Shown here: positions 1 through 8,954 of the stretch, piece after piece
Numbering within the stretch: position 1 is the first letter of the stretch
Layout of the letters: each line of letters starts with the position of its first letter
Origin: Chloroflexota bacterium
GTDB taxonomy: Bacteria; Chloroflexota; Ktedonobacteria; Ktedonobacterales; JACDGC01
Reading direction: 5' to 3'
Length of the DNA: 42,379 nt
NCBI GenBank assembly: GCA_021778805.1
Contig: JAJYBV010000022.1
Location: 1-42,379 of the forward strand
The notes under the pieces: generated by a model
The model's database searches: none
Told to the model about the DNA's origin: nothing
What the model saw: the letters and a program-made list of their open reading frames with translations, nothing else
Made by a program: the position numbers and the translations under genes

Positions 1-1085
1 AAACACCACCGTCGGTAACTTCGACGGCGGCGGCCGCAGCTATTCATCCAACGCCTTAAGCGCCGCAGGGGTCAATTCCAACGCTGCGTTCACCTTCGAT
101 GGCGTTACCTTCACGTGGCCGACAGAAACTGCCGGTAGCAACGATAACTGGCGCACGGCCGGTCAAGTTGTTCCAATCAGCGGGTCCGGCGCTGATATTG
201 CTCTGTTAGGCGCTGCTTCCGGCGGGCAATCTACCGGTACGATTACAATAACCTATTCCGATGGAACCACCCAACAAGTAAGTGTTATCTTTAGTGACTG
301 GACGCTGAACGGCGGATCGGTAGCTCCGGCTTCCGGCGACTATATCGCCGCGTCTTTGCCATATCGCAACTCCGCTACGGGCAAAGATAACACCAAATCA
401 TATGTGTTTATGGCTTACGCCTCGCTGACATCCGGCAAAACCATTGCCAGCGTCACTTTGCCGGCTACAGTTACCGGCGGCGCAATGCATGTGTTTGCCA
501 TTGCCACCGGTTCGGTCAATGTTCCGCCAACAAATTTACCGGCGTATAACAGCGAGGGTACCAGCCCAGACACAAACACCACCGTCGGTAACTTCGACGG
601 CGGCGGCCGCAGCTATTCTATCAATGCGCTAAGTGCTGCAGGGATCAATTCCGGCGCATCTCTTACAGTAGACGGAATTTCCTTTGCATGGCCAACAGAA
701 GCGGCCGGCAGCCCTGATAACTGGTCTGCCGCAGGACAAGTCATCCCTGTTAGCGGGTCCGGCTCTGAGCTGGCGTTTTTAGGCGCTGCGATAGGCGGCA
801 AATCATCTGGTACGGTAACAATTACGTATACCGATGGCACAACACAAACCGCAACACTTGAATTTACCGACTGGGCTATTGGCGGCGGAGCTAGCGCCAT
901 TTTGCCGGATAACACGATTGCCGCATATATGACTTATAGAAATACCGCAACTGGGCCACAATATTTAGCGTTGTATTTGTTTATGGCATATATCCCTGTA
1001 ACTGCCGGTAAAACAGTAGCGTCGGTGACGCTGCCAACAACACTTACCGGCGGCGGTATGCATGTGTTTTCAGTATCCCAAGGCA
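1..1085 (+). repeat. Tandem domain duplication, period 573 bp
   Basis: Bases 1-45 recur almost unchanged at 574-618, so the period is 573 bp (191 codons). The second unit then continues with lower identity to about 1085. The duplication keeps the reading frame and encodes consecutive copies of the same beta-sandwich domain. The near-identical stretch suggests recent duplication or gene conversion. Confidence 0.8.
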
Positions 1086-2425
1086 ACATGCCAAATGTGC
1101 CCGCAGCAGTTTCAAATCAATCTTTACAAACCTATCTTGGAAGCAACGCGCGTTCAAGTTATTTCCCGAATGAAACGCAATTTACTTCCACAGACTCTGT
1201 AAATCTTGCAATGCAGTGGGCAGCCAAAGCCGGCGGAGCAGCTAATGTGCAGCCGCTGGTTGTAAACAATGTGTTATATTGGGGCACTTGGGATGGTATT
1301 TTCCACGCTACAAACCTTTCCGGCGTAGATATTTGGACACAAAACCTAGGCACATTAACCGTTTCCACATGTGCGCCGCCATCTGCCGGCATTGCCGGAA
1401 CCGCAACCTATGGCTCGGTAAATGGAACAGCGGCGATTTTTGTTGGCGGAGGCGATGGCAATTTTTATGCTTTGAACGCCAGCACCGGCGCTATTCTTTG
1501 GAAAACAATGATTGCTCCTCCACCGGCAAATTTTATTTGGGATTCTCCGGCTGTATATAACGGCAGCGTTTATATCGGATTATCTTCATTTGGAGATTGC
1601 CCCGACAGCCAAGGCATGGTTGATAAATTAGATGTAAATACGGGAACTATTCAGTCGGTATTCGACACCGTACCTGCTACATGCACCGGCGGCGGGCTTT
1701 GGGGGTCACCGGCTATCGACACCGCAACCGGAATTATGTATATTGCCACCGGCAATCAAAATCTGGGAACGGGTCCCTGCACCGATGAACCATATGCGCA
1801 AGCAGTGGTGGCCATCAATACAACAAATATGTCAGCAGTGGGGTCCTGGCAAATAATGCCATCTACAGCAACAGGAGACAGCGATTTCGGATCTACCCCA
1901 ACCTTGTTTACTGCTACTATTAACGGAGCAGTTCGGCAATTAGTTGGAGTGGGCAATAAAAACGGTTTATATTACGCATTTGACCGAACCAATATTACTG
2001 CCGGCCCTCTTTGGACCACACAGGTAGCGATTGGCGGAGATTGCCCCGATTGCGGCAACGGAACCATATCACCCAGTGTATTTGACGGCAGCACGTTATA
2101 TATTGCTGCGGGGCAAGTTACTGTAAATGGGGTAACCTACAGCAGTAATCTTATGGCGGTAAATCCGGCAACAGGAGCAATAATCTGGAGAGATTATTTC
2201 TTCCAGGGATATATATTATCTGCTGTATCTGCCGTAAAAGGTGTGTTGTTTACAGGTGTGGGGAATTCGTTGGTGGCTGTAAACGCCACAAATGGCGCGC
2301 TATTGTATCAGTATATAGATACATCTACCGCGTATTCACTATTTTATGGCGCACCGACAATCGTAAATAATGTTGTTTACGCAACAAACTACGATGGAAC
2401 GCTCTATAGTTTCACCGTAAAATAA
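2..2425 (+). CDS. Secreted FGG-repeat / PQQ-type beta-propeller protein (5' end outside window)
   Basis: The reading frame is open from the first bases of the window, so this is the C-terminal 807 residues of a longer protein. An internal ATG further in is not a convincing start because the same domain continues upstream of it. The N-terminal part holds tandem beta-rich domains of about 191 residues with the recurring pattern FDGGGRSYS, TFTWP, SGSG, LGAA, ITYSDGTT and PYRN-x-TG. This domain type is known from secreted actinobacterial and chloroflexal proteins, often next to carbohydrate-active or esterase domains. From about residue 370 the protein changes to repeats such as DGNFYALNASTGAILWKT, typical of PQQ-like (quinoprotein/BamB-type) beta-propeller blades. 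No catalytic residues are recognised, so binding or a structural role at the cell surface is inferred. An intrinsic terminator follows the stop codon. Confidence 0.8.
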   Translation, partial: NTTVGNFDGGGRSYSSNALSAAGVNSNAAFTFDGVTFTWPTETAGSNDNWRTAGQVVPISGSGADIALLGAASGGQSTGTITITYSDGTTQQVSVIFSDWTLNGGSVAPASGDYIAASLPYRNSATGKDNTKSYVFMAYASLTSGKTIASVTLPATVTGGAMHVFAIATGSVNVPPTNLPAYNSEGTSPDTNTTVGNFDGGGRSYSINALSAAGINSGASLTVDGISFAWPTEAAGSPDNWSAAGQVIPVSGSGSELAFLGAAIGGKSSGTVTITYTDGTTQTATLEFTDWAIGGGASAILPDNTIAAYMTYRNTATGPQYLALYLFMAYIPVTAGKTVASVTLPTTLTGGGMHVFSVSQGNMPNVPAAVSNQSLQTYLGSNARSSYFPNETQFTSTDSVNLAMQWAAKAGGAANVQPLVVNNVLYWGTWDGIFHATNLSGVDIWTQNLGTLTVSTCAPPSAGIAGTATYGSVNGTAAIFVGGGDGNFYALNASTGAILWKTMIAPPPANFIWDSPAVYNGSVYIGLSSFGDCPDSQGMVDKLDVNTGTIQSVFDTVPATCTGGGLWGSPAIDTATGIMYIATGNQNLGTGPCTDEPYAQAVVAINTTNMSAVGSWQIMPSTATGDSDFGSTPTLFTATINGAVRQLVGVGNKNGLYYAFDRTNITAGPLWTTQVAIGGDCPDCGNGTISPSVFDGSTLYIAAGQVTVNGVTYSSNLMAVNPATGAIIWRDYFFQGYILSAVSAVKGVLFTGVGNSLVAVNATNGALLYQYIDTSTAYSLFYGAPTIVNNVVYATNYDGTLYSFTVK

Positions 2426-2446
2426 AATTTCAGTGGTATAAAACCA

Positions 2447-2486
2447 ACGGAGTCCGAGGAAATTTTCCTTCGGACTCCGTTTTTTT
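2447..2486 (+). terminator. Rho-independent terminator after the PQQ-propeller gene
   Basis: A long stem pairs 2447-2457 (ACGGAGTCCGA) with 2470-2480 (TCGGACTCCGT), with further pairing inside. It is followed by a run of T from 2480 to 2486. It lies between this gene and the convergent end of the flagellar operon. Confidence 0.9.
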
Positions 2487-2513
2487 ATGCGGCAGAACGC
2501 TTTCAGAAGCGAA

Positions 2514-3776
2514 CTACGGCAATTGCTTCATATTCACCAATGTATTTAAAATACTATCGGAAGTAGTGATGGTTTTGGAATTGGCCTCAAAGCCACGTTC
2601 CGCAATAATCATATTTGAAAACTCACGGCTTAAATCGACGTTAGACATTTCAAGTGCGCCGGAAGTAACAGTACCGATACCATTTGTGCCGGGAACACCG
2701 GCAGCACCGATTGAACCGCCAAGGTTCATGGTAAATGTTTGCGTGCCCGAAGCCGGGGCCAGTGAAACACCACTTGGCAAGGTTAATGTCAGCGCGCCGT
2801 TAGCTGTAGTAAACGTGTATACCCCGCCTGCCAGCGATGAACTGGTTACCGGAACGGAAACACCGTTTACTGTTATAGTAGGTGTACCCGAAAGGCCTGC
2901 GGTTCCCATAGTAAAAGAAAGTGTTGCGCTGGTTACCGGGTAAGAATAAGGCAGCGTGCCTGTACTCAGCGCGCCGGAAAGGGTAGTTGGTGTAGTTGTC
3001 ATCGTCGCCGGAACAGACATTGTTGAAGGAAATGTAAGCGATGGTGAGTTTACCCCGCTATTGCCGGCAGAAATAACCGTTACCGCTGTGCCGCCGCCAA
3101 AATTAAGCACTGTAGCGTTGCTGATGTTTGAAACACCGGAGTTGAGCGTTGGAATATATAAACTGTTGCCTATTGCCTGCAGGCCGGTGGGGTTAGGGAA
3201 CTGCGCCAAAGCAATCTGCCCCAGTGTGGTAGTGGTGCCGCTGCTGCTAACGCCGGTTACAGTGCCATCCGGCGCTATACTATAGCTGGAATAAGAGCTG
3301 GGTATTGTAATAGGCGCTAACGGCGCATTGGTATTAATGGTCGGTGGGTTTCCCTGCGCTTGATAGCCAATAACAGCCATTCCGGTCGACGGATTAACCA
3401 GCGCGCCATTCGCGTCTAAATTAAATGATCCGTTGCGGGTGTAATACAGCCCGCTGTTGCCCTGCAGCACAAACATCCCATTACCCTGAATCATAAGATC
3501 GGTTGGTTTTCCGGTTGTTTCCGCACCGCCCTGTGAAAATATCGGCGATACCTGTGATACTTCAACACCTAAGCCAACTTGATTAGGGTCGGTGCCGCCG
3601 TTTGCCGCTGTTGGCGCGCCTGCGCCGCGAATTGTTTGGCTGAGCATAGTGTCAAATACGGTATTTGATGATTTAAATCCAATGGTGTCGGCGTTAGCAA
3701 TATTATTTGCAACAACATTCATCATCTGCTGAAATCCTTGCAAGCCCGTAATTGCGGTAAAAAGTGAACCAATCAT
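2514..3776 (-). CDS. flgE: Flagellar hook protein FlgE with a non-canonical insertion
   Basis: A 420-residue axial protein of the flagellar hook. The N-terminus (SLFTAITGLQGFQQMMNVVA then NNIANADTIGFK, residues 4-35) is the rod/hook signature, and the C-terminus (GALEMSNVDLSREF then IIAERGFEANSKTI, about 373-403) is the matching helical end; both build the coiled-coil core. The conserved middle (QGNGMFVL, YTRNGSF, GTV) spans about 97-175. Residues of about 216-358 form a Ser/Thr/Gly-rich beta domain inserted between the LYIPTLNSG segment and the PGTNGIG segment, which normally adjoin in hook/rod proteins. It is the last gene of the operon, and its ATG overlaps the flgD stop (ATGA). FlgE rather than FlgG or FlgF is inferred from length and from the flgD neighbour. 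Confidence 0.9.
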   Translation of the reverse strand: MIGSLFTAITGLQGFQQMMNVVANNIANADTIGFKSSNTVFDTMLSQTIRGAGAPTAANGGTDPNQVGLGVEVSQVSPIFSQGGAETTGKPTDLMIQGNGMFVLQGNSGLYYTRNGSFNLDANGALVNPSTGMAVIGYQAQGNPPTINTNAPLAPITIPSSYSSYSIAPDGTVTGVSSSGTTTTLGQIALAQFPNPTGLQAIGNSLYIPTLNSGVSNISNATVLNFGGGTAVTVISAGNSGVNSPSLTFPSTMSVPATMTTTPTTLSGALSTGTLPYSYPVTSATLSFTMGTAGLSGTPTITVNGVSVPVTSSSLAGGVYTFTTANGALTLTLPSGVSLAPASGTQTFTMNLGGSIGAAGVPGTNGIGTVTSGALEMSNVDLSREFSNMIIAERGFEANSKTITTSDSILNTLVNMKQLP

Positions 3777-4360
3777 GCGTTTCCTCCGTTAATTTGCGCC
3801 GCGCCGGTTGATGTTGGAGCGGTTGTTTGTGTTGTTGTGGTTTGTGTAGTCCCCGTAGATGTTCCACCGGAATTTGCGGCCGAACCGGATGATGAATTTG
3901 CCGAACCATCTGAACCGGCCGCGCCGGCAGTTCCGGAAGATCCCGCAGTTGTAGCGCCAGAATCAATGCCGGTTACATCCGCAACATTCATATTCTGGCC
4001 ATTGACAATCACGTTAATGGTAGATCCGTTTACTGAAACACCTGTTACTTGCCCGGTAACAGTTTGTGCATTGATGGAACCTGAAACGGTTTTACCAATA
4101 AGGTTATTTGCGTAATTTTGCTGCTGCGTCAGCATTAATTGCTGGGAAAATTCCGTTTGGTTCAGCTGCGCCAATTGGGTTACCATTTGCGAGCTGTCCA
4201 TCGGCTGTGTAGGGTCTTGATTTTGCATTTCCGCCACCAGAATTTGCAAAAACGTATTGATTCCAAGCTGATTGTTATTCATAAGCTGCGTAATCATCTG
4301 ACCGCCCGTGCTAGAGCCGGATGACGAAGAGCCTGAACTTGAACTTACAGGTAAACTCAT
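3773..4360 (-). CDS. flgD: Hook assembly scaffold FlgD
   Basis: 195 residues. FlgD forms the temporary cap under which hook subunits polymerise and is exported by the flagellar secretion system. The diagnostic N-terminal region is present at about residues 27-70: LGINTFLQILVAEMQNQDPT, then PMDSS and QLAQLNQTEF. After about residue 100 there is only a short beta segment (SVNGSTINVIVNGQNMNVADV). The last 55 residues or so are low-complexity Ser/Gly/Thr/Ala, in place of the Tudor/FnIII-like C-terminal domain of longer FlgD proteins. The gene lies between fliK (13-nt gap) and flgE (4-nt overlap), the usual fliK-flgD-flgE order. Confidence 0.92.
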   Translation of the reverse strand: MSLPVSSSSGSSSSGSSTGGQMITQLMNNNQLGINTFLQILVAEMQNQDPTQPMDSSQMVTQLAQLNQTEFSQQLMLTQQQNYANNLIGKTVSGSINAQTVTGQVTGVSVNGSTINVIVNGQNMNVADVTGIDSGATTAGSSGTAGAAGSDGSANSSSGSAANSGGTSTGTTQTTTTQTTAPTSTGAAQINGGNA

Positions 4361-4372
4361 AGCGCTGCTCCT

Positions 4373-5836
4373 TTATGCGTCGTAATCAATTGTTGAATAT
4401 ATGCGCGCGCCACGCGCCCGCGATTGCTGGATATCTGCCTTGACACCTGAAAATTCAGGTGTGGTATGATTTTGATTGGTTTGTGAAAATTGCTTTTCAG
4501 ACCGATTTCCTCCAAAAGATGTGTTACTGCCAAACGCATCCGTATGTTGCGCCGAAACATGCACCTGCGGTGTATGTGCGCTATATGGCGCCATAGCGTC
4601 GCGGATTGCTTGGGTGTGCGCCGAAATTGCCCCGGCAGCGGCAGACGGCGCGGCGATAGCGGCGATAAGCGTGCCTTGCGCGTCCTTGCGCATTGTGATA
4701 TGCACCAAACCCAAATCGGGCGGTGATATTTTAACGCGCATTTCTGTTTCAGCTCCATTTTGCAGCGCCGCCGCACGATTCATCATCATTTCGGGCAGCG
4801 CGCGCAGCGCTACCGTTTGTGCGCCGGCCGCGCTCTCACCGCTGTGTTGAACAGAAAACACCGAAGACGCGCCGCGGCTGTTTTCCACAGTAATCTTTCC
4901 GGGCGCAGGCTTATGATGTTCGGCGTTTCCGGATGATTGGCCAGACGTATTGGCTTCCATCGCAGTAAAGGAATTGCCGGACTGCGGCTGTAACTGAAGA
5001 TTTTCCATTATACTTTGAGCGCCAGATTTTGCGGCAAAAGATCCGCCAGGTTTCAGGGCATTTGCCGATTGAGCTGATGTTGCCGGCTGAAATAAGTTTG
5101 TGGACTGAACAGACTCAGTTAATGCCTGCGCAAAAGGTTTGCCTGCTGCAGCGCCGCCTAATCCAACGGGAAGTTTTGGCGCAACAGGTGTGGCGCTGTG
5201 ATTTACCAAAGGTTCCGCTAAGGATTTCAGCGCAACTTCCGCTTCTTGCGTTGGCTGAGCGCCATTGGCGGCGCTACTCCGGCTATTCGGCAGATCTTCC
5301 GGCAGTTTTATCGACGCTTGTGTTTCTTGCGCTGTCTTTGCAACTTCGGCAGAATTCCGGTTAACAGAATTTTGATTAGTCGGCAAAGTTTCCGATATCA
5401 TTGGCAATGCGACTCGCGGAGCTGTATCCGCAGATGCGCGCACAGCAGAAATTTCGCTGCGCGGCGCTGCAGCATACGGAACTGGCGCATTGCCGGCGGC
5501 GGTATTTTCAGCAGGTTTTAGCGCAAATGGTTTAACCGAAGCAACTGGCTCTTGATGGGTATGCTGGGCTGTTTCAGGATGGGTTTCGCGCTTTTTTTCC
5601 ATTTTTCGTTGATCAGATTTGCCGGAAACGAATGCGGTCTGCCCAAAATCAGCCAATTTTGTTTTCATCTTCAGCGCAGATTCCTGTGAATCGGCGTGAG
5701 GATTATGTTGCGATTGACTGGCGCTAATATTCCGCAAAGTATCAGAAAATGGAAATCCCTCTATGGTATCTTGCGCGGCAGCCGGGTGAGAATTTTGCGT
5801 AATTTCCGGCGGCAGCGCGGCAGGAATAGTAATCAT
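4373..5836 (-). CDS. fliK: Flagellar hook-length control protein FliK
   Basis: 487 residues. FliK measures hook length and switches the export gate to filament substrates. The first two thirds are low-complexity and rich in Ala, Ser, Gln and Pro, with no globular motif, as expected for the ruler part. A conserved C-terminal FliK/Flg_hook domain is visible at roughly residues 350-430: an acidic-Met-Arg strand, the PPDLGLVHITM motif, an AAIAAPSAAAG segment and an amphipathic helix with IRDAMAPY. Identification rests on this domain and on the position directly upstream of flgD. The low-complexity portion is poorly alignable between species. Confidence 0.85.
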   Translation of the reverse strand: MITIPAALPPEITQNSHPAAAQDTIEGFPFSDTLRNISASQSQHNPHADSQESALKMKTKLADFGQTAFVSGKSDQRKMEKKRETHPETAQHTHQEPVASVKPFALKPAENTAAGNAPVPYAAAPRSEISAVRASADTAPRVALPMISETLPTNQNSVNRNSAEVAKTAQETQASIKLPEDLPNSRSSAANGAQPTQEAEVALKSLAEPLVNHSATPVAPKLPVGLGGAAAGKPFAQALTESVQSTNLFQPATSAQSANALKPGGSFAAKSGAQSIMENLQLQPQSGNSFTAMEANTSGQSSGNAEHHKPAPGKITVENSRGASSVFSVQHSGESAAGAQTVALRALPEMMMNRAAALQNGAETEMRVKISPPDLGLVHITMRKDAQGTLIAAIAAPSAAAGAISAHTQAIRDAMAPYSAHTPQVHVSAQHTDAFGSNTSFGGNRSEKQFSQTNQNHTTPEFSGVKADIQQSRARGARIYSTIDYDA

Positions 5837-5854
5837 CAGAGCATCCTTTCTGAT

Positions 5855-6232
5855 TTAATTAATTGGAGCTAACGCGGTTGTCAGCATTGTGAATTTAGAG
5901 TTAATTAAATTCACTTCTGCCTGATAGGAAACCGATGTGCTGGTTAACTCCGTCATTTGCTGGTTAATATCCACATTATTTCCATCATTGCGCACTTGCA
6001 GATCATTCCTTGTGTATGGTTGTGGCAATTCAGCCGGCGCGGCAGCATTACTAAGGGGATTATTCATCACCTGCAGCAGCTGCTGTTCAAAGGCAATATC
6101 GTGGGTTAAATACCCCGGCGTATCAATATTAGCCAGATTATTTGAGATTAATTGCTGCCGCTGAGACAGGCCATTTAAACCGTATGTAAGCTGACTCATG
6201 GTTGCGTCAAATAAGCTCGGCGCTAATGTCAT
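5855..6232 (-). CDS. flgB: Flagellar proximal rod protein FlgB
   Basis: 125 residues, normal for FlgB, a subunit of the proximal rod. The rod signature is clear: LFDATMSQLTYGLNGLSQRQ, then LISNNLANIDTPGY, residues about 7-41. The tail (SVSYQAEVNLINSKFTMLTT) matches FlgB C-termini. The start has a strong GGAGG Shine-Dalgarno sequence. flgB is usually the promoter-proximal gene directly before flgC. Here it lies between fliJ and fliK, about 6 kb downstream of flgC in the same operon. Confidence 0.93.
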   Translation of the reverse strand: MTLAPSLFDATMSQLTYGLNGLSQRQQLISNNLANIDTPGYLTHDIAFEQQLLQVMNNPLSNAAAPAELPQPYTRNDLQVRNDGNNVDINQQMTELTSTSVSYQAEVNLINSKFTMLTTALAPIN

Positions 6233-6267
6233 ATGAGACCTCCTTTCTCATGTGCTTATTCTATTTG

Positions 6268-6723
6268 TTAAAGATGGGGATGGGATCTGCGGCTCCAGGT
6301 AATAAGTCCCATTTCGGTTAAACGATTATTTTCAGCGCGTTCTTCCTCTACCCGCGCATTCAGCGTAAACATTGATTTTAACCGTTCCATGGCTAATCGT
6401 TTCTGACTGGCATTAATACTTTCGCCGTGCGCATTTTCCGCCGAAGTTTGCGCCTGCTGCACCAAACGCTGTTTTTCAGCAATTTCGCGCCGTATTCGCT
6501 CAATTTCATATTGCGAAGCAACAATGGCAGAAATATCTATAGTTTCCGCTGATTTTAACGAATTCAGCTTGGTTTGCGCATCCAGCAATTTTTGTTCAGC
6601 TAATTTTTCCTGATTCTGCGTATTCTCTAAGCGGATTTGTTCAAGCGCATATGCGACCCTCAATCGCTCTTCAATTTGCAGCCGATAAGACAGCACATGG
6701 TCTAACGGAAAATGTTTAGCCAT
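6268..6723 (-). CDS. fliJ: Flagellar export chaperone FliJ
   Basis: 151 residues, almost entirely predicted alpha-helical coiled coil and rich in Glu, Gln, Arg and Lys (for example YALEQIRLENTQNQEKLAEQ and IERIRREIAEKQRLVQQ). FliJ is the stalk-like partner of the FliI ATPase and a recycling factor for export chaperones. Sequence conservation in this family is low, so the call rests on size, coiled-coil character and position directly after fliI. Confidence 0.8.
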   Translation of the reverse strand: MAKHFPLDHVLSYRLQIEERLRVAYALEQIRLENTQNQEKLAEQKLLDAQTKLNSLKSAETIDISAIVASQYEIERIRREIAEKQRLVQQAQTSAENAHGESINASQKRLAMERLKSMFTLNARVEEERAENNRLTEMGLITWSRRSHPHL

Positions 6724-6786
6724 GAAAACAACCCCCTACATACAAAAAATAACAGCAAAATGGCAAACGCCAAAAAAGTACATGTA

Positions 6787-8103
6787 TCAATATTGAAAAA
6801 TTGCATCTAACTGCTCGATTGATTGTTCAAACGGTTCAAGAACACTAAATTCCTGCCGCTGAAACGCAATGATTCGAGATTGCAGCGCAATGGCGCGGTC
6901 GATAATTTGATTAGAGCCAATTTGGTAAGCGCCGATAGTTATCAAATCTTTATGTTTTTCATAGGTAGCCAGCGCATCGCGCAGCCGCCCGGCCAGCAGC
7001 ATATGGCGCGGTTCAGTAATATCCGGCATAACGCGGCTGATGCTGTGCAAAATATCGATGGAGGGAAAAATATTTTCCGCCGCCAAAGCGCGCGAAAGCA
7101 CGATATGGCCATCTAACACACCGCGCGCGGTATCAGCAATCGGTTCATTCATATCATCACCTTCAACTAAAACGGTATAAAAGGCCGAAATAACACCTAA
7201 AGGGGCGGCGCCGGCGCGTTCTATCAGCCGTGGAATCAGCGCAAAAACTGACGGTGTATAGCCGCGCAGCGCCGGCGGTTCGCCGGTTGCTAAGCCTATT
7301 TCGCGCTGCGCCATTGCAACACGAGTCAGCGAATCAAGCAGCAGCAGCACATGTTTGCCGGAATCTCTATATGCCTCGGCAACAGCAGTAGCCGTCCACG
7401 CAGCCTTCAGGCGCATTACCGCCGGCTGATCTGATGTGGCAATGACCAAAACCGAACGCGCCAGCCCATCTTTCCCAAGATTTTTTTCAATAAATTCCTG
7501 CGCTTCCCGCCCGCGTTCGCCGATTAATCCAATGACAATAATATCGGCTTGTGCGCCGCGGGCAATCATACCCAAAAGAGTCGATTTACCTACGCCGCTG
7601 CCGGAAAAAATGCCCATGCGCTGGCCTTTTCCGGCGGTGAGCGCGGCGTCTAACACACGCACACCTGTTGGAAGCGGGTTGGCGATACGCGGGCGTTCAA
7701 GCGGCATCGGCGCAGAGTTTTGCAAAGGAATGCGCTGTGCGCCAACTAACGGGCCTTTGCCGTCAATCGGCGAACCAAGCGCATCAATAACCCTTCCTAA
7801 CAGCGCCGGCCCCATAGGGATGGTTTGTCCGGAAGATACGCGCTGCACGTGTGCGCCGGGCCGAATGCCATGCAAAACGCCAAAAGGCATTAGCAAAATG
7901 GCGTCATTGCGAAACCCAACAACCTCGGTTAAAATCGGCGCTTCATCTGCCGATGCCTTCACATGGCAATAATCACCGATGCTGGCTTTCACCCCGCAAG
8001 CTTCAACCGCCAGGCCAATGGCGCTGCGCACTGTGCCCAGCGTTTCTACTGCCGGCGTTTTTTCCAGCGCAGCCTGATAATGCAATAAATCGATATTCAT
8101 CAT
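6787..8103 (-). CDS. fliI: Flagellum-specific ATPase FliI
   Basis: 438 residues, the standard length. FliI is the hexameric ATPase of flagellar type III export, related to the F1 beta subunit. Visible motifs are the Walker A loop GSGVGKST (168-175), the GERGRE catalytic-glutamate segment (195-200), Walker B LLLLDS (253-258), SLTRVAMAQREIGLATGEPP and RGYTPSVF. The N-terminal beta-barrel domain (about 20-95) is present and the C-terminal helical region is intact. It follows fliH by 12 nt and precedes fliJ. Confidence 0.97.
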   Translation of the reverse strand: MMNIDLLHYQAALEKTPAVETLGTVRSAIGLAVEACGVKASIGDYCHVKASADEAPILTEVVGFRNDAILLMPFGVLHGIRPGAHVQRVSSGQTIPMGPALLGRVIDALGSPIDGKGPLVGAQRIPLQNSAPMPLERPRIANPLPTGVRVLDAALTAGKGQRMGIFSGSGVGKSTLLGMIARGAQADIIVIGLIGERGREAQEFIEKNLGKDGLARSVLVIATSDQPAVMRLKAAWTATAVAEAYRDSGKHVLLLLDSLTRVAMAQREIGLATGEPPALRGYTPSVFALIPRLIERAGAAPLGVISAFYTVLVEGDDMNEPIADTARGVLDGHIVLSRALAAENIFPSIDILHSISRVMPDITEPRHMLLAGRLRDALATYEKHKDLITIGAYQIGSNQIIDRAIALQSRIIAFQRQEFSVLEPFEQSIEQLDAIFQY

Positions 8104-8115
8104 AGTTTCCTCTCA

Positions 8116-8925
8116 TCAGGCTCCGGGATTTTGTACAGAGCGCTGCATATCGACTTCCAGAAACATATCGGAAACTTTTTTTGTCAGCGTTGCTAATCTG
8201 CCATCGATATAATTGGTATCCGATTCCACAATACAGTTGCCTTTTTCCAAGGTGAGATCTGGTATAAGGTGTGAATGCGCTGTATCCCAGCCATGTTCAA
8301 CCGCTATTTCATCCCAATATGGGTATAGCGTTTTAATGTCATCCGGGTTCAGTCGTATTTTTGCGGTTACCGAGTTTTCCAATTCTCCCAACAGCTTATT
8401 AATAAACCGAATAAACGTTTGCGGCTCGGCATGAAAAGCGTTTAACACAAGTGTAGAGGCAACCGCAACGCTTAATTGCGCTAAGGTAACCTGCGTATTA
8501 TGGATCGCTTCGCGCAGATCCATAACTGCGTTTTCGCTTAAGCGCCGCAAATCGGTTATCAGTGTATCCAGTTCTCTAAATATTTCCGCGCGGCCATCTG
8601 TTTTGCCTTGTTCAAAGCCTTCGCTAAAGCCTCGCTCAAAAGCTTGCCGATACGCCAACTCTTCAACTTCTTGAAAATGCGCTTTCATATAAGCCAGTTC
8701 TTTCTCAGTCTGCGCATACTTTTGTTGATATGCCTCTTCGATTTGCTGCAGCTGTACGGCCTTTTCATCCTCAGCTTGTTGAATTTTCTGAGTCAGAATT
8801 TGAATCGTTTGGGCAGGCGATTCAGATCCGGCCACAATATTCAGATTGTTTAACGAATCTGCCAGCGGCCGTATCGCTTTGCCTGGACGAAGAATCCACG
8901 ATCCTTTTGCAAAATGATCTGTCAT
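8116..8925 (-). CDS. fliH: Flagellar assembly protein FliH
   Basis: 269 residues. FliH regulates FliI and links it to the export gate or C-ring. An N-terminal variable region is followed by a long charged coiled coil (residues about 45-130: QAEDEKAVQLQQIEEAYQQK, then FERGFSEGFEQGKTDGRAEI). The globular C-terminus contains RLNPDDIKTLYPYWDEI and GNCIVESDTNYIDGRLATL, the HrpE/FliH-type end. The GxxxG-like repeats of the FliH family (GFSEGFEQGKTDG) are visible. The gene sits between fliG and fliI as in most flagellar operons. Confidence 0.92.
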   Translation of the reverse strand: MTDHFAKGSWILRPGKAIRPLADSLNNLNIVAGSESPAQTIQILTQKIQQAEDEKAVQLQQIEEAYQQKYAQTEKELAYMKAHFQEVEELAYRQAFERGFSEGFEQGKTDGRAEIFRELDTLITDLRRLSENAVMDLREAIHNTQVTLAQLSVAVASTLVLNAFHAEPQTFIRFINKLLGELENSVTAKIRLNPDDIKTLYPYWDEIAVEHGWDTAHSHLIPDLTLEKGNCIVESDTNYIDGRLATLTKKVSDMFLEVDMQRSVQNPGA

Positions 8926-8954
8926 CGCCTGTTTTCCTTTCGGTTATTTTTACG

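Noticed and set aside
4357-4776. 139-codon frame on the minus strand overlapping fliK
   Set aside because: It lies in a different frame within the conserved FliK C-terminal domain and has no recognisable content.
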